In this document: positions 8,305 to 16,754 of the stretch, piece after piece
Layout: every line of letters starts with the position of its first letter
Position numbering within the stretch: the first letter of the stretch is position 1
From: JANXYY01 sp035530875
Lineage (GTDB): Bacteria > Actinomycetota > Actinomycetes > Nanopelagicales > Nanopelagicaceae
Length of the DNA: 49,944 bases
Reading direction: 5' to 3'
Assembly: GCA_035530875.1 (NCBI GenBank)
Contig: DATKUB010000065.1
Location: 1-49,944 of the forward strand
Program-made: the position numbers and the translations under genes
Notes under the pieces: model-generated
The model's database searches: none
Told to the model about the DNA's origin: nothing
Seen by the model: the letters and a program-made list of their open reading frames with translations, nothing else

Positions 8305-8666
8305 CAGGCGACTGCTTTTCGGTAATCGAGAGTGATCTTTCCGCGTCGATCAACAATCACAGCAGCCGCATCAATTCGGATGCCATTGGTCTTGATCGGG
8401 TGCAGATCCCGCCAAGCCCGCGCCAAGTGCTGCAACCGGCGTAGCTTTGTTTCGTCAATTGCTTCGAGTGGGTGACCGTGCCCAAGCCCAAGCCGCGTCT
8501 TTACCTCAACGATGACAAGAGTGGCGTCGCTGAGAGCCACGATGTCGATCTCGCCATCGTTGCAACGCCAATTTCGATCGAGTACGTGAAGTCCTTTACG
8601 GTCGAGATAGCGGGCGACGACTTCCTCGCCGACTCGTCCCAATGCATTTGCAGATGGTGTGGCCAT
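8304..8666 (-). CDS. yraN: UPF0102/YraN nuclease-fold protein
   Basis: 120 residues, the usual YraN size. It shows a restriction-endonuclease-like core: GRVGEEVVARYLDRKG (first helix, Glu), then NDGEIDIVALSD and LVIVEVKTR, giving the D/E...ExK catalytic arrangement. Known: the family is widespread and fused or linked to RNase HII and DNA-uptake genes; its substrate is not established. It starts the yraN-comM-dprA run with an AAGGGA ribosome site. RNase HII is encoded 90 bases upstream on the same strand, a familiar pairing. Confidence 0.92.
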   Translation of the reverse strand: MATPSANALGRVGEEVVARYLDRKGLHVLDRNWRCNDGEIDIVALSDATLVIVEVKTRLGLGHGHPLEAIDETKLRRLQHLARAWRDLHPIKTNGIRIDAAAVIVDRRGKITLDYRKAVA

Positions 8667-8756
8667 ATCCGTTCCCTTTTCTCTAGAGGGACCGAATATG
8701 GGCGCAAGGGTGCCGTGACTACCATGCCAAGAAATTGGGGCTGTGAATTGTTGGGT

Positions 8757-9404
8757 TTATGGACCAAGCAGAGCAGCGATATTTGCGAAAGATTTGCGGT
8801 GCTCGCTCGATGGCCCATGCTCAATCAGCGCCGCCTCATGCACCCGGGTTATATATCCCTTGTGCTTGGCGAAACCGTATTCGGGAAATTCTTCGTCCAA
8901 ATCGACCATGATCCGGTCCCTGGTCACCTTGGCGATGATTGAGGCTGCGGCAATTGCAGCACTGACTTGATCGCCTTTCCAGACGGCAAGACCCGGAACT
9001 CCGACGCCAGCGATGGCGAAGCCGTCGGTCAGGACGTATTGCGGCGCTGGATCCAGAGCCAGTAGCGCCCGGCGCATGCCAGAAATATTGGCCGCATGGA
9101 CACCTTTTTCATCGATCTCCTCGACGTCGACGCAAATGACGGAAACCGCATGGGCGTCACTCATTATGTGATCGAAGAGCAATTCGCGCCTACGCTCGGT
9201 CAATGCTTTGGAATCTGCAATTGACATAAGCTCTTCTGGAAGCGGCCTAGATGGCGGGGGCAGGATTACCGATGCGATCACTAGCGGCCCAGCACAGGCG
9301 CCACGTCCAGCTTCATCGGCACCAGCCACCGGCCAGATGCCCGAATCCTCTAGTGCTTGCTCGTGCCCGCGCATGTTTCCCGACAACTTGGCCCCGTTTG
9401 TCAT
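8757..9404 (-). CDS. rnhB: ribonuclease HII
   Basis: 215 residues. Catalytic motifs are GADEAGRGACAGPLV near residue 29 (Asp-Glu pair), DSKALTERRRE and the YVLTDGFAI segment with the third acidic residue. Known: RNase HII removes ribonucleotides misincorporated in DNA and RNA primers. It begins 5 bases after lepB, in the rplS-lepB-rnhB operon. An internal ATG eleven codons in (MRGHEQ) is a possible alternative start; the first ATG has only a TAGGCGG as ribosome site. Confidence 0.95.
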   Translation of the reverse strand: MTNGAKLSGNMRGHEQALEDSGIWPVAGADEAGRGACAGPLVIASVILPPPSRPLPEELMSIADSKALTERRRELLFDHIMSDAHAVSVICVDVEEIDEKGVHAANISGMRRALLALDPAPQYVLTDGFAIAGVGVPGLAVWKGDQVSAAIAAASIIAKVTRDRIMVDLDEEFPEYGFAKHKGYITRVHEAALIEHGPSSEHRKSFANIAALLGP

Positions 9405-9409
9405 GCCGC

Positions 9410-10087
9410 CTACTTAACTACGGGAACTCTCGTTAGTTCTGGAGGTCGAGGCAGGGTCTTCATGTGGTTAAACGGCCAGACAACAGCGACGGCTCGCCCG
9501 ACGATCTGGCTAAACGGAACCATGCCTTTACGCGGGTCGTCTTGGTGGTAGCGGGAATCTTCACTCGCACCGCGATGGTCGCCCATCACCCAGATGCTGT
9601 CCTTTGGAACCGTAACGTTGAACTGCATAGTGCTTGGCACATTCCCATGCGCGACGTATGTTTCGTTGACGCTCTGGCCATTGATCACCAGATCACCTTT
9701 GGGATCGCAACAGACAATGTGGTCACCAGGGACACCGATGACTCGCTTGATTAGTGCCTGGTCGGCTGGGTCAGGAAGCAGACCGATGGCAACAAAACCG
9801 TCTTTGATCATTCTGGTGACGCTATTTGACGTGGAAGTTGGAGCTGGCGGGAGCCAGCCGCCGGGGTCTACGAACACAACAACGTCACCGCGTCCGATAT
9901 GGCCGAGGTAGTTGCCCAACTTATTTACGATTACCCGGTCGTTGATCATTAGCGTGTTCTCCATCGACCCGGATGGAATGTAGAAGGCTTGAAAAAGGAA
10001 TGCCTTAACCACAATCGAAGCAACAATCGCCGTGACTAATAGCAGGGGCAACTCTCGAAGGAGGGAACCCTTTTTTGGGACCTTCAT
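9410..10087 (-). CDS. lepB: signal peptidase I
   Basis: 225 residues. One N-terminal membrane helix (LPLLLVTAIVASIVVKAFLF, about 14-33) is followed by the catalytic serine in YIPSGSMENTL, by RGDVVVF, and by the general-base lysine in IKRVIGVPGDHI; MGDHRGASEDSR is the conserved box E. Known: it cleaves signal peptides of Sec and Tat exported proteins on the outer face of the membrane. It lies 14 bases after rplS and 5 before rnhB. A single membrane segment matches actinobacterial type. Confidence 0.96.
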   Translation of the reverse strand: MKVPKKGSLLRELPLLLVTAIVASIVVKAFLFQAFYIPSGSMENTLMINDRVIVNKLGNYLGHIGRGDVVVFVDPGGWLPPAPTSTSNSVTRMIKDGFVAIGLLPDPADQALIKRVIGVPGDHIVCCDPKGDLVINGQSVNETYVAHGNVPSTMQFNVTVPKDSIWVMGDHRGASEDSRYHQDDPRKGMVPFSQIVGRAVAVVWPFNHMKTLPRPPELTRVPVVK

Positions 10088-10101
10088 ACCTTTAGCGATG
10101 A

Positions 10102-10632
10102 TTATTCAGCGGTGGTTTCGCCGACGACTTCAGCCCCAGTGACTTCGGTAGCATCCGTAGTCTCGACAACTGTCTCAACTGGTGTCTCGGCTGTCGTCTC
10201 GATCGCTGCTTCAACTGGAACTTCGACTGGCGTATCGATTATCGCTTCAACTGGTGCAACCACAGGCGTGCTCAATACAACGTCGTAATCTCCGCGCTTC
10301 TCGCGAATCTTGGCAGCCTTGCCGCGTAGGTCGCGTAGGTAGTAAAGCTTTGCGCGACGGACATCTCCACGTCGGACTAATTCGTATTTTTCAATTACGG
10401 GAGTGTGAACCGGGAAGGTGCGCTCGACTCCGACGCCATAGGAAATCTTGCGGACGGTGAAAGTTTCGCGGACGCCGCCACCTGAGCGACGAATAACAAT
10501 TCCCTGGAAGACCTGGATGCGGCTCTTGCTGCCTTCAATAACGCGCACGTGAACCTTGAGTTCGTCGCCAGCACGGAACGTGGGTACATCCGTACGGAGC
10601 GAAGCGGCGTCGACCGCGTCCAAAACCTGCAT
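10102..10632 (-). CDS. rplS: 50S ribosomal protein L19 with acidic tail
   Basis: 176 residues, against about 115 for a typical L19. The core (1-118) shows PTFRAGDELKVHVRV, RIQVFQGIVIRR and YYLRDLRGKAAKIREKR. After residue about 125 comes a tail built of Pro-Val-Glu and Glu-Thr units (VPVEAAIETTAETPVETV). L19 sits at the 30S-50S interface. The ATG has an AAGGAAG upstream, and a promoter-like motif shared with rpsP lies about 60 bases upstream. It heads rplS-lepB-rnhB. The tail resembles those on S2 and S16 in this window. Confidence 0.96.
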   Translation of the reverse strand: MQVLDAVDAASLRTDVPTFRAGDELKVHVRVIEGSKSRIQVFQGIVIRRSGGGVRETFTVRKISYGVGVERTFPVHTPVIEKYELVRRGDVRRAKLYYLRDLRGKAAKIREKRGDYDVVLSTPVVAPVEAIIDTPVEVPVEAAIETTAETPVETVVETTDATEVTGAEVVGETTAE

Positions 10633-10693
10633 GATCTTCTTCCTTTGCTCAAAAACCTAGCGACAAGCGCGCGGGGGCACCCCGTCGGCGCCT

Positions 10694-10712
10694 CCGTAGT
10701 CTGCCATAAGTG
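10694..10712 (-). promoter_or_regulatory. promoter-like motif upstream of rplS
   Basis: On the minus strand the sequence reads cacttatggcagactacgg. The same string with two extra bases, cacttagatggcagactacgg, lies upstream of rpsP at 12971-12991. A reading as an extended -10 (TGG plus CAGACT) with weak -35 elements 19 bases upstream in both cases is possible. The match between two separate operons supports function; the exact start of transcription is unknown. Confidence 0.5.
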
Positions 10713-10766
10713 CTCGCCTGAGCGTTAACTCGACTCAACTCCAACTGGGCTGAACTCCAACTCAGG

Positions 10767-10811
10767 TGAGGGGAGCCGCCGCTCACGGGAGCGGAGCCGC
10801 CGCTCACGGGA
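10767..10811 (-). repeat. dispersed 40-bp repeat, copy A
   Basis: Two tandem ~21-bp monomers (core GTGAGCGGCGGCTC on the minus strand) end 1 base before the trmD stop. Aligned over 41 bases it matches the copy at 35435-35475 at 37 positions. It may end or stabilise the trmD transcript, or bind a protein; no function is established. Confidence 0.75.
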
Positions 10812-10812
10812 T

Positions 10813-11508
10813 CTAGAGGAGGTCTGGACGGCGCTCAGCGGTGATCGCCCTGGCCCGCTCGGCCCGCCAACCGGCAATTTTGGCGTGATTGCCGCTGAGC
10901 AGAATCTCAGGAACGGTCAGCTCCCGAAAGACCGGCGGCTTGGTATAGACCGGGTATTCAAGGAGGCCATCCTCACCATGGGACTCTTCAACGAGGGAAT
11001 CGGGATTGCCGACCACGCCGGGAATCAGCCTGGCCAACGCTTCGATCATGGCGAGCACGGCGACTTCGCCGCCATTTAGAACATAGTCACCGATCGAGAC
11101 CTCGACGACTTCGGCAACATCTGCACGTCCGCGATAGTGCTCGACGACCCTGGCATCAATGCCCTCATAGCGCCCGCAGGCGAAGATCAGATTTGGCGTA
11201 ATCGCAAAACTGGCAGCCTTTGTTTGGGTGAACAGTTCGCCGGCCGGTGTCGGGAAAATCAGCGTTGGTGGTGTCTTTGACTTAGCGATGATCACATCTA
11301 GGGCTTCGCCCCACGGCTCAGGCTTCATGACCATTCCGGCGCCGCCACCGTAGGGCGTGTCATCGACGGTGCGGTGCACGTCGTAGGTGAATTCGCGAAG
11401 GTCGTGCACAACGATATCGAGAAGTGATTTATCTTGCGCCTTGCCGATCAGCGAAAGAGAGAGCGGGGCGAAGTAATCGGGAAAGATTGTTATGACATCA
11501 ATGCGCAT
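10813..11508 (-). CDS. trmD: tRNA (guanine-N1-)-methyltransferase
   Basis: 231 residues. SPOUT-class features: MRIDVITIFPDYF at the start, DTPYGGGAGMVMKPEP (the conserved TrmD signature near residue 50), CGRYEGIDARVVEHY and SIGDYVLNGGEVAVLAMIEA, which form the knotted SAM-binding site. Known: it adds m1G37 next to the anticodon and so prevents +1 frameshifting. It starts at the last base of rimM, so the two are coupled. It is the final gene of rpsP-khpA-rimM-trmD; a 40-bp repeat follows directly. Confidence 0.97.
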   Translation of the reverse strand: MRIDVITIFPDYFAPLSLSLIGKAQDKSLLDIVVHDLREFTYDVHRTVDDTPYGGGAGMVMKPEPWGEALDVIIAKSKTPPTLIFPTPAGELFTQTKAASFAITPNLIFACGRYEGIDARVVEHYRGRADVAEVVEVSIGDYVLNGGEVAVLAMIEALARLIPGVVGNPDSLVEESHGEDGLLEYPVYTKPPVFRELTVPEILLSGNHAKIAGWRAERARAITAERRPDLL

Positions 11509-12026
11509 CAGACATCGGCCTGCGATTCATCGATCAAGCCCGCGGGCGGCGTAATAACAATTTTCTTGGCTTTGATGTCAACGGTTGGCACAAACTGGCG
11601 AATAAAGGGAATCAAGATCTCGCGCCCGAGGTATTTAAAGGCAAGCAAATCCTGAGCGGGCAGATGGATTACGTCGTGAATCTCGCCGAGCTCTGTTCCG
11701 TCTGGCAACGACACAGAAGCGCCGATCAATTGGAAGTCGTAATACTCATCGTCGTCGCTGGTTTCTTCAGGATCGATCTCGGCCAGCAGCATGGTGTTGC
11801 GAAGTTGCTCCGCCTTATTCCGGTCATCAATGCCCTCAAAGGTGAGGAGCATCCGACCCGAATGATTCTTGGCGTGAATTACCTTTAGCGGGCCCACGGA
11901 TTCCGGATCGGTGACAAGCACCGATCCGTCCGCGAATCGTATTTCCGGCTGATCTGTTCTTATTTCAATGGTTACTTCGCCGCGCAGACCGTGTGCGCGA
12001 CCAATGCGACCGACTACTAACAGCAC
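11508..12026 (-). CDS. rimM: 16S rRNA processing protein RimM
   Basis: 172 residues from a GTG. The N-terminal beta-barrel contains VGRIGRAHGLRGEV, the RimM hallmark, and the C-terminal PRC-barrel spans about residues 95-165 (YDFQLIGASV, EILIPFIRQFVPTVD). Known: RimM binds S19 and helps mature the 30S head. It is 3 bases after khpA and overlaps trmD by one base, the normal arrangement. Confidence 0.96.
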   Translation of the reverse strand: MLLVVGRIGRAHGLRGEVTIEIRTDQPEIRFADGSVLVTDPESVGPLKVIHAKNHSGRMLLTFEGIDDRNKAEQLRNTMLLAEIDPEETSDDDEYYDFQLIGASVSLPDGTELGEIHDVIHLPAQDLLAFKYLGREILIPFIRQFVPTVDIKAKKIVITPPAGLIDESQADV

Positions 12027-12029
12027 TCG

Positions 12030-12266
12030 CTAATCGCGGGTGTCGTCGATCAGATCAACACGCACACTCCGGCCGCCGAGTGCGCTAATGACAGTCCGAA
12101 GCGCCTTGGCGGTCCGGCCATTACGACCGATAACTTTGCCGAGGTCTTCCTGATTGACGCGCACTTCCAGCGTGCGACCGCGCTTGCCAACGCGATCTTT
12201 TACCGAGACATCATCTGGATGTTCGACGATCCCCTTGACCAAGTGCTCAAGCGCATCTTCAAGCAT
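12030..12266 (-). CDS. khpA: KH-domain RNA-binding protein KhpA
   Basis: 78 residues forming a single KH domain with the GxxG loop in GKVIGRNGRTAKALR. Known: KhpA (UPF0109) proteins bind RNA, often with KhpB/Jag, and affect cell-wall synthesis and division in Gram-positive bacteria. It begins on the base after the rpsP stop and ends 3 bases before rimM. Its place between S16 and RimM is typical of actinobacteria and firmicutes. The khpB partner is not in the window. Confidence 0.93.
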   Translation of the reverse strand: MLEDALEHLVKGIVEHPDDVSVKDRVGKRGRTLEVRVNQEDLGKVIGRNGRTAKALRTVISALGGRSVRVDLIDDTRD

Positions 12267-12848
12267 TTACGCCTCGGTGGTTTCGGGCGCACTCTCGGCA
12301 GCGGGTTCAGCAACTGCTTCAGCGGCTGGTTCGACAACGACTTCAGCGGCAACTTCGACGACTGCTTCAGCAGGTGCTTCAGCGGCAACTTCGACGACTG
12401 CTTCGGCAGGTGCTTCAGCAGCAACTTCAGCGGCTGGCTCGGCTGCCTTGACGAGCTTTTCTTGAGCCTTCTTCTTCGCGGTGGTTGCGCCATCTTTTGG
12501 CTCATCCATTGCGTCTTTGACGGCTGCTTCGAAAAATGCTCGCTTGTCCGGCTTAGGCGGAGCAACGCGGAGGGTGCCTTCGGTGCCTGGCAGGCCCTTG
12601 AACTTCTGCCAATCGCCGGTGATCTTAAGCAGAGCCATAACCGACTCGGTTGGCTGTGCGCCAACGCCTAGCCAGTACTGCGCCCGCTCAGAGTTGATCG
12701 TGATGATCGAAGGGTCTTCGGTTGGGTGATACTTGCCGATCTCTTCGATCGCACGGCCATTGCGTGCGGTACGTGAATCGGCAATTACGACACGGTAGTA
12801 AGGCGCGCGGATCTTTCCGAAGCGCATTAACTTAATTTTTACGGCCAC
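12267..12848 (-). CDS. rpsP: 30S ribosomal protein S16 with long Ala/Glu tail
   Basis: 193 residues from the GTG at 12848, chosen for the AGGAGA about 10 bases upstream and because S16 starts with AVKIKLMRFGK; the frame is open further upstream but that part is leader. The S16 core covers residues 1-85 (PYYRVVIADSRTARNGRAIE, YHPTEDPS). Residues from about 125 onward are a highly repetitive AAEAPAEAVVEV tail encoded by a 36-bp tandem repeat. S16 is an early 30S assembly protein. First gene of rpsP-khpA-rimM-trmD, with its own promoter-like motif after ffh. Extended S16 tails are known in actinobacteria; this one is long. Confidence 0.95.
   Translation of the reverse strand: MAVKIKLMRFGKIRAPYYRVVIADSRTARNGRAIEEIGKYHPTEDPSIITINSERAQYWLGVGAQPTESVMALLKITGDWQKFKGLPGTEGTLRVAPPKPDKRAFFEAAVKDAMDEPKDGATTAKKKAQEKLVKAAEPAAEVAAEAPAEAVVEVAAEAPAEAVVEVAAEVVVEPAAEAVAEPAAESAPETTEA
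12348..12419. repeat. 36-bp tandem repeat coding the S16 tail
   Basis: Two copies of a 36-bp unit (12348-12383 and 12384-12419) differ at one position (tcagc against tcggc), followed by a partial third. On the minus strand each codes for 12 residues of the Ala/Val/Glu tail of S16. Near identity suggests recent duplication. Confidence 0.9.
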
Positions 12849-12970
12849 TGACGGCTGTTCTCCTGATCTTGGTTTCGGCGTTGACCAATTGCTGCGTGGG
12901 GGTGCAGCGCCTGGAACACCAGGTGGACTCGTCTGTGTTTGGGAGAGAGGGCCCAAACCAACGGTTCGCG

Positions 12971-12991
12971 CCGTAGTCTGCCATCTAAGTG
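12971..12991 (-). promoter_or_regulatory. promoter-like motif upstream of rpsP
   Basis: On the minus strand: cacttagatggcagactacgg, nearly the same as the element upstream of rplS (10694-10712). It starts 2 bases after the ffh stop and leaves an rpsP leader of about 120 bases, so the rpsP operon is probably transcribed separately from ffh. Confidence 0.5.
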
Positions 12992-12992
12992 G

Positions 12993-14441
12993 TCAGGGAG
13001 TGAAACCGGAGGCCTCGGCTGCCCGTTTTGCCGGGTTTCCGGAACGGGATTTTTTGGGCGATGGCGCCTTGTTCTGCCGATAACTGCCCTGTCCAGGCAT
13101 TCCGGGCAGCTGTGGCATCCCCGGAATCTGTGGGCCCTTGCCCTGCTGCATCTGGCGCATCATTTTCTGGGCCTTGGTGAAGCGATCCACCAGCGAATTT
13201 ATCTCACTCACCTTGGTCCCTGAGCCGCGGGCGATCCGAGCGCGGCGCGATCCATTGAGGATCTTCGGTTCCCGGCGCTCTTCTGGCGTCATTGATTGGA
13301 CGATCGCCTCGGTCCTGGTCAATTCGTTCTCGTCGATATTGGCGATCTGCTGCTTCATCTGGGCCGCGCCAGGCAGCATGCCCATCATCTTGGAAATTGA
13401 GCCCATGGATTTCAGCGACTGCATCTGGGTCAGGAAGTCATTGAGATCGAAATCTGTGCCGGAGTTGAATTTGGCTTCCATCTCGGCCATCTGGTCCTGG
13501 CCCATGGCCTTCTGCGCCTGCTCGGCCAGGGTTGCAATATCGCCCATGCCCAGGATTCGCTGAGCCATCCGCTCGGGGTGGAAGGCGTCGAACTCGGTGA
13601 GTTTCTCCCCGCTTGAGGCGAAGAAAATTGGCCGCTCAAGGACGGAGGCAATCGATAGGGCGGCACCACCGCGCGCATCGCCGTCGAGTTTGGTCAGGAC
13701 TACGCCATCAAAGCCGACGCCTTCAGCGAAGGCTGAAGCGGTGACCACCGCATCCTGACCAACCATCGCATCGACGACATAGAGGACTTCATCCGGTGAG
13801 GTGGCCTTCCGAATTGCAATGGCCTGCTTCATCATCTCTTCATCGATACCAAGGCGCCCTGCGGTATCGATGATCACAATGTCGTGAAGTTTCCGCTTTG
13901 CCTCTTCAACGCCGGCGCGAGCGACCTTTACCGGATCCCCAACCCCATTGCCTGGCTCTGGCGCAAAGACCGCAGCCCCGGCTCGCTCACCGACGATCTG
14001 CAGTTGGGAGACGGCGTTGGGGCGTTGGAGATCGCAGGCCACTAGTAAAGGAGTATGTCCTTGCCCTTTGAGCCAGTACGCCAGTTTTCCGGCCAGCGTG
14101 GTCTTACCTGAGCCCTGCAGACCGGCGAGCATGATGACCGTCGGTGGTTTCTTGGCGTACCGGATCCGCCTAGTCGCCCCACCCAGGATCTTGACCAATT
14201 CTTCGTCGACGATCGTGATGACCTGCTGCGCCGGATTTAGCGCCTTGTTGAGTTCAGCACCTAGGGCGCGTTCCTTAACCGCGGCAACTAGCGAGCGCAC
14301 CACCGGCAGGGCGACGTCGGCTTCAAGGAGGGCGATTCGGATCTCAAGACAGGTCTCGTCGATATCGGCCTCACTGAGGCGACCTTTCCCGCGGAGCGAG
14401 GCAAAAGTCGCGGAAAGTCGTTCAGTTAGGGCATCAAACAC
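12993..14441 (-). CDS. ffh: signal recognition particle protein Ffh
   Basis: 482 residues. The N domain (1-90) is followed by the SRP GTPase with G1 GLQGSGKT (107-114), ACDLQRPNA, DTAGRLGIDEEMM and TKLDGDARGGAALS. The C-terminal M domain (about 300-440) is Met-rich with RRARIARGSGTKVSE for 4.5S RNA binding. Known: Ffh with 4.5S RNA binds signal anchors on nascent chains and docks on FtsY to target membrane proteins. ftsY lies 8 kb downstream on the coordinate axis, beyond the nitrogen genes and the accessory island. It stands alone between glnD and the rpsP promoter. Confidence 0.97.
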   Translation of the reverse strand: MFDALTERLSATFASLRGKGRLSEADIDETCLEIRIALLEADVALPVVRSLVAAVKERALGAELNKALNPAQQVITIVDEELVKILGGATRRIRYAKKPPTVIMLAGLQGSGKTTLAGKLAYWLKGQGHTPLLVACDLQRPNAVSQLQIVGERAGAAVFAPEPGNGVGDPVKVARAGVEEAKRKLHDIVIIDTAGRLGIDEEMMKQAIAIRKATSPDEVLYVVDAMVGQDAVVTASAFAEGVGFDGVVLTKLDGDARGGAALSIASVLERPIFFASSGEKLTEFDAFHPERMAQRILGMGDIATLAEQAQKAMGQDQMAEMEAKFNSGTDFDLNDFLTQMQSLKSMGSISKMMGMLPGAAQMKQQIANIDENELTRTEAIVQSMTPEERREPKILNGSRRARIARGSGTKVSEINSLVDRFTKAQKMMRQMQQGKGPQIPGMPQLPGMPGQGSYRQNKAPSPKKSRSGNPAKRAAEASGFTP

Positions 14442-14450
14442 AGATGAAGA

Positions 14451-16754
14451 TTACCTGGCGGCGGCAACCTCAAGCGCCAGTTGCCGGAGTTCAGCCTCCA
14501 CCGCAAGCGCGACCCGCTCCCCTTCGACGGCACTCATCGGCGCCCCACCCAAGGCAGTTATATAGAAAACGTCGCAGGCCTCCGCGCCAAGAGTTGAAAC
14601 AATGGCGGCATGAACGTCAACTCCAGATTTAGTCACCGCGACCCCGACATCATGAAGGAGTCCTGGCCGGTCATGGCTTCGAACCTCGAGGAGAGTGGCG
14701 TGGCTTGATGGAACCTGAACAAACTCAACTACCGGTGGCGGGGTGGGCAGGCCCGATGGACGAGCATGATCGCGGGCCCGATCCTGCAGACGCTTGGTTA
14801 CGTCGACTTCGCCCTTGAGGACGCGCCGCAGCAGTTCGAGGAGCATTGCTTCATCCGGCACTTGCCCATAGGGCGCCACCGTGACGTGCCAGATCATCAC
14901 GGCTGATTCGTTTTTCGTCAGGGTCTTGGCGGCTCGCACATCAAGTTTGCCCAGGCTCAGCACACCGGCCACATTGGCCAACAGGCCTGGCGAGTCCGGT
15001 GCGACGACCAAGATTTCGTAATGGTCATCTACTGGTTTTACCCGCAAATAAAGTTCGGTGCCGGTCGAGAGCGAAACCAGGGTTTCATCAAGATCGGGCT
15101 CGGTCGGATGCGGGATGCCGGCGATCGTCAAATTGATTCTGGAGACAAGTTGCTCGACGAGCTTTGCTTTCCATGGACCCCAAGCGGTGCCCGCGGTGGC
15201 AAGTCCGTCAGCGATTGTTAGGGCGTGCAGCAAGTCGATGCTTCGAACCTGCTCCCCCAATGTTGCAATCACGTTGGCGATGGTCTGTGGATCCTCGACA
15301 TCTCGGCGCGTTGCGGTATCGGGCAACAGCAAGTGATTGAGAACTAATGATTCGAGGGTCGCGATGTCTTCACGCGGGAAACCCATTCGGGTGGCAATCG
15401 TCTTCACGAGTTCGGCGCCGACGATGCTGTGGTCTCCAGGAGTTCCCTTGCCGATGTCGTGGAAAAGCGCGGCAACTAAAAGTAAGTCGGGGCGACGGAC
15501 CGTGCGCGTTAGGGCAGCGGCCTGAACGACTGTTTCAAGGAGATGCCGATCCACGGTGTGCCGGTGGAGGACGTTACGTTGCGGAAGGTTCCGAACCACT
15601 TGCCATTCTGGGATGAGACGGACAATGACACCAGCCTGGTCGAGGGCCTCCCAGACATCGAGTGTTGAATCGCCCGCGCCGATCATGGAAATGAATAAAT
15701 CTCGCGCTCGCTCGGCCCACGGGGTGGGAAGCGGTGGCGCGGATTGCGCAAGTCGCGCACAAGTGATTGGCGAAAGCGGCACGCCAAGTTGGGCCGCCGT
15801 GGCACCAGCCCGAAGAGTTAGGAATTCGTCGCTTTCAACATTGGCCGCAAATTCAAGAGCGATCTCGCCTTCGAAGATTACGAGGTCCTGCGCCACTTGT
15901 TCGGCAACCGGTGGCCGGCGCCGGCTGAGCAAACTCCGCTTGGTTTCGCGTTGACCTTGCTCGACTCGGCGCCAGGTTAGATCGCTTGCGTAATCGACGG
16001 TTCGACCGGCTTCGGCAACCCGTCGCAATAATTCATCGGCATCAGAAAGCCCGAGTCGGCGGGCGATCTCGTCCTGTTCTTGCAGCAGGAGAACATCTTT
16101 TTTGCGACCGGTTACCAGGTGAATCATCTCGCGCACATCTAGCAGGAACTCGTTTGATTCCTCAATCTTTGCGTGCGGCAAATCGGCCACCCATGACGCC
16201 GCGATTGCCCGCAGCGCAGTGATGTCGCGGAGTCCCCCGCGGGCTTCTTTAACGTCGGGTTCAATCAGGTACGCAAGTTCGCCGTTTCGTTTGACCCGGT
16301 CCTGCTGCATGACCCGAAGCTCTTCCAACATGTGGCGAGCATTTCCGCGCCAGAGTTGGGTGGCCGTCGCGGGGAGATCGGCTCCCAGCGTTTCATCCCC
16401 CGCGACGAACCGCGCATCCAACAATCCCAAAGATACTTTTACGTCGGTCTTGGCAAGTGAGAGCGTCTGGTCTTTAGTGCGGACCGAATGATCGATTGCC
16501 CGACCCGAGTCCCATAGTGGATACAGAACTGCATCCACTATGGACTTGAGTTTGCGGCCATCGCCTACATCATGAAGGAAGAGCAGGTCTAAATCCGAGC
16601 CAGGGCACAGTTCCCTTCTTCCGTACCCACCGACTGCGAAAACTGCCCAACGGACTGGTCCAGGATGTAGGCGATTGGCCGCATCAACCAGAGCGATGAG
16701 CTGCGCATCAGCTTCATCACTTCTAGTTAACCGGTCAGAGCGCGTCGTGGCCAC
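14451..16754 (-). CDS. glnD: PII nucleotidyltransferase GlnD
   Basis: 767 residues from the GTG at 16754; the frame extends 8 codons further, inside glnB, and either start overlaps it. Domains: nucleotidyltransferase with GGYGRRELCPGSDLDLLFLH (about 40-60), PII-UTase helper region with EARGGLRDI, HD domain with HRHTVDRHLLETV and FHDIGKG, and two C-terminal ACT domains (SPGLLANVAGV and RPGLLHDVGVAV) that sense glutamine. Known: in actinobacteria GlnD adenylylates, rather than uridylylates, Tyr51 of the PII protein under nitrogen limitation. It overlaps glnB, encoding its substrate, by 20 bases. All motifs are present. Confidence 0.95.
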   Translation of the reverse strand: MATTRSDRLTRSDEADAQLIALVDAANRLHPGPVRWAVFAVGGYGRRELCPGSDLDLLFLHDVGDGRKLKSIVDAVLYPLWDSGRAIDHSVRTKDQTLSLAKTDVKVSLGLLDARFVAGDETLGADLPATATQLWRGNARHMLEELRVMQQDRVKRNGELAYLIEPDVKEARGGLRDITALRAIAASWVADLPHAKIEESNEFLLDVREMIHLVTGRKKDVLLLQEQDEIARRLGLSDADELLRRVAEAGRTVDYASDLTWRRVEQGQRETKRSLLSRRRPPVAEQVAQDLVIFEGEIALEFAANVESDEFLTLRAGATAAQLGVPLSPITCARLAQSAPPLPTPWAERARDLFISMIGAGDSTLDVWEALDQAGVIVRLIPEWQVVRNLPQRNVLHRHTVDRHLLETVVQAAALTRTVRRPDLLLVAALFHDIGKGTPGDHSIVGAELVKTIATRMGFPREDIATLESLVLNHLLLPDTATRRDVEDPQTIANVIATLGEQVRSIDLLHALTIADGLATAGTAWGPWKAKLVEQLVSRINLTIAGIPHPTEPDLDETLVSLSTGTELYLRVKPVDDHYEILVVAPDSPGLLANVAGVLSLGKLDVRAAKTLTKNESAVMIWHVTVAPYGQVPDEAMLLELLRRVLKGEVDVTKRLQDRARDHARPSGLPTPPPVVEFVQVPSSHATLLEVRSHDRPGLLHDVGVAVTKSGVDVHAAIVSTLGAEACDVFYITALGGAPMSAVEGERVALAVEAELRQLALEVAAAR

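Noticed and set aside
8501..8824. Leftward 107-codon frame bridging rnhB and yraN
   Set aside because: Overlaps two real genes in another frame and has no recognisable domain.
12219..12671. Rightward frame rich in Cys/Phe opposite the S16 tail
   Set aside because: Low-complexity product of the antisense strand of the tandem repeat (CFSGNFDD units), not a protein family.
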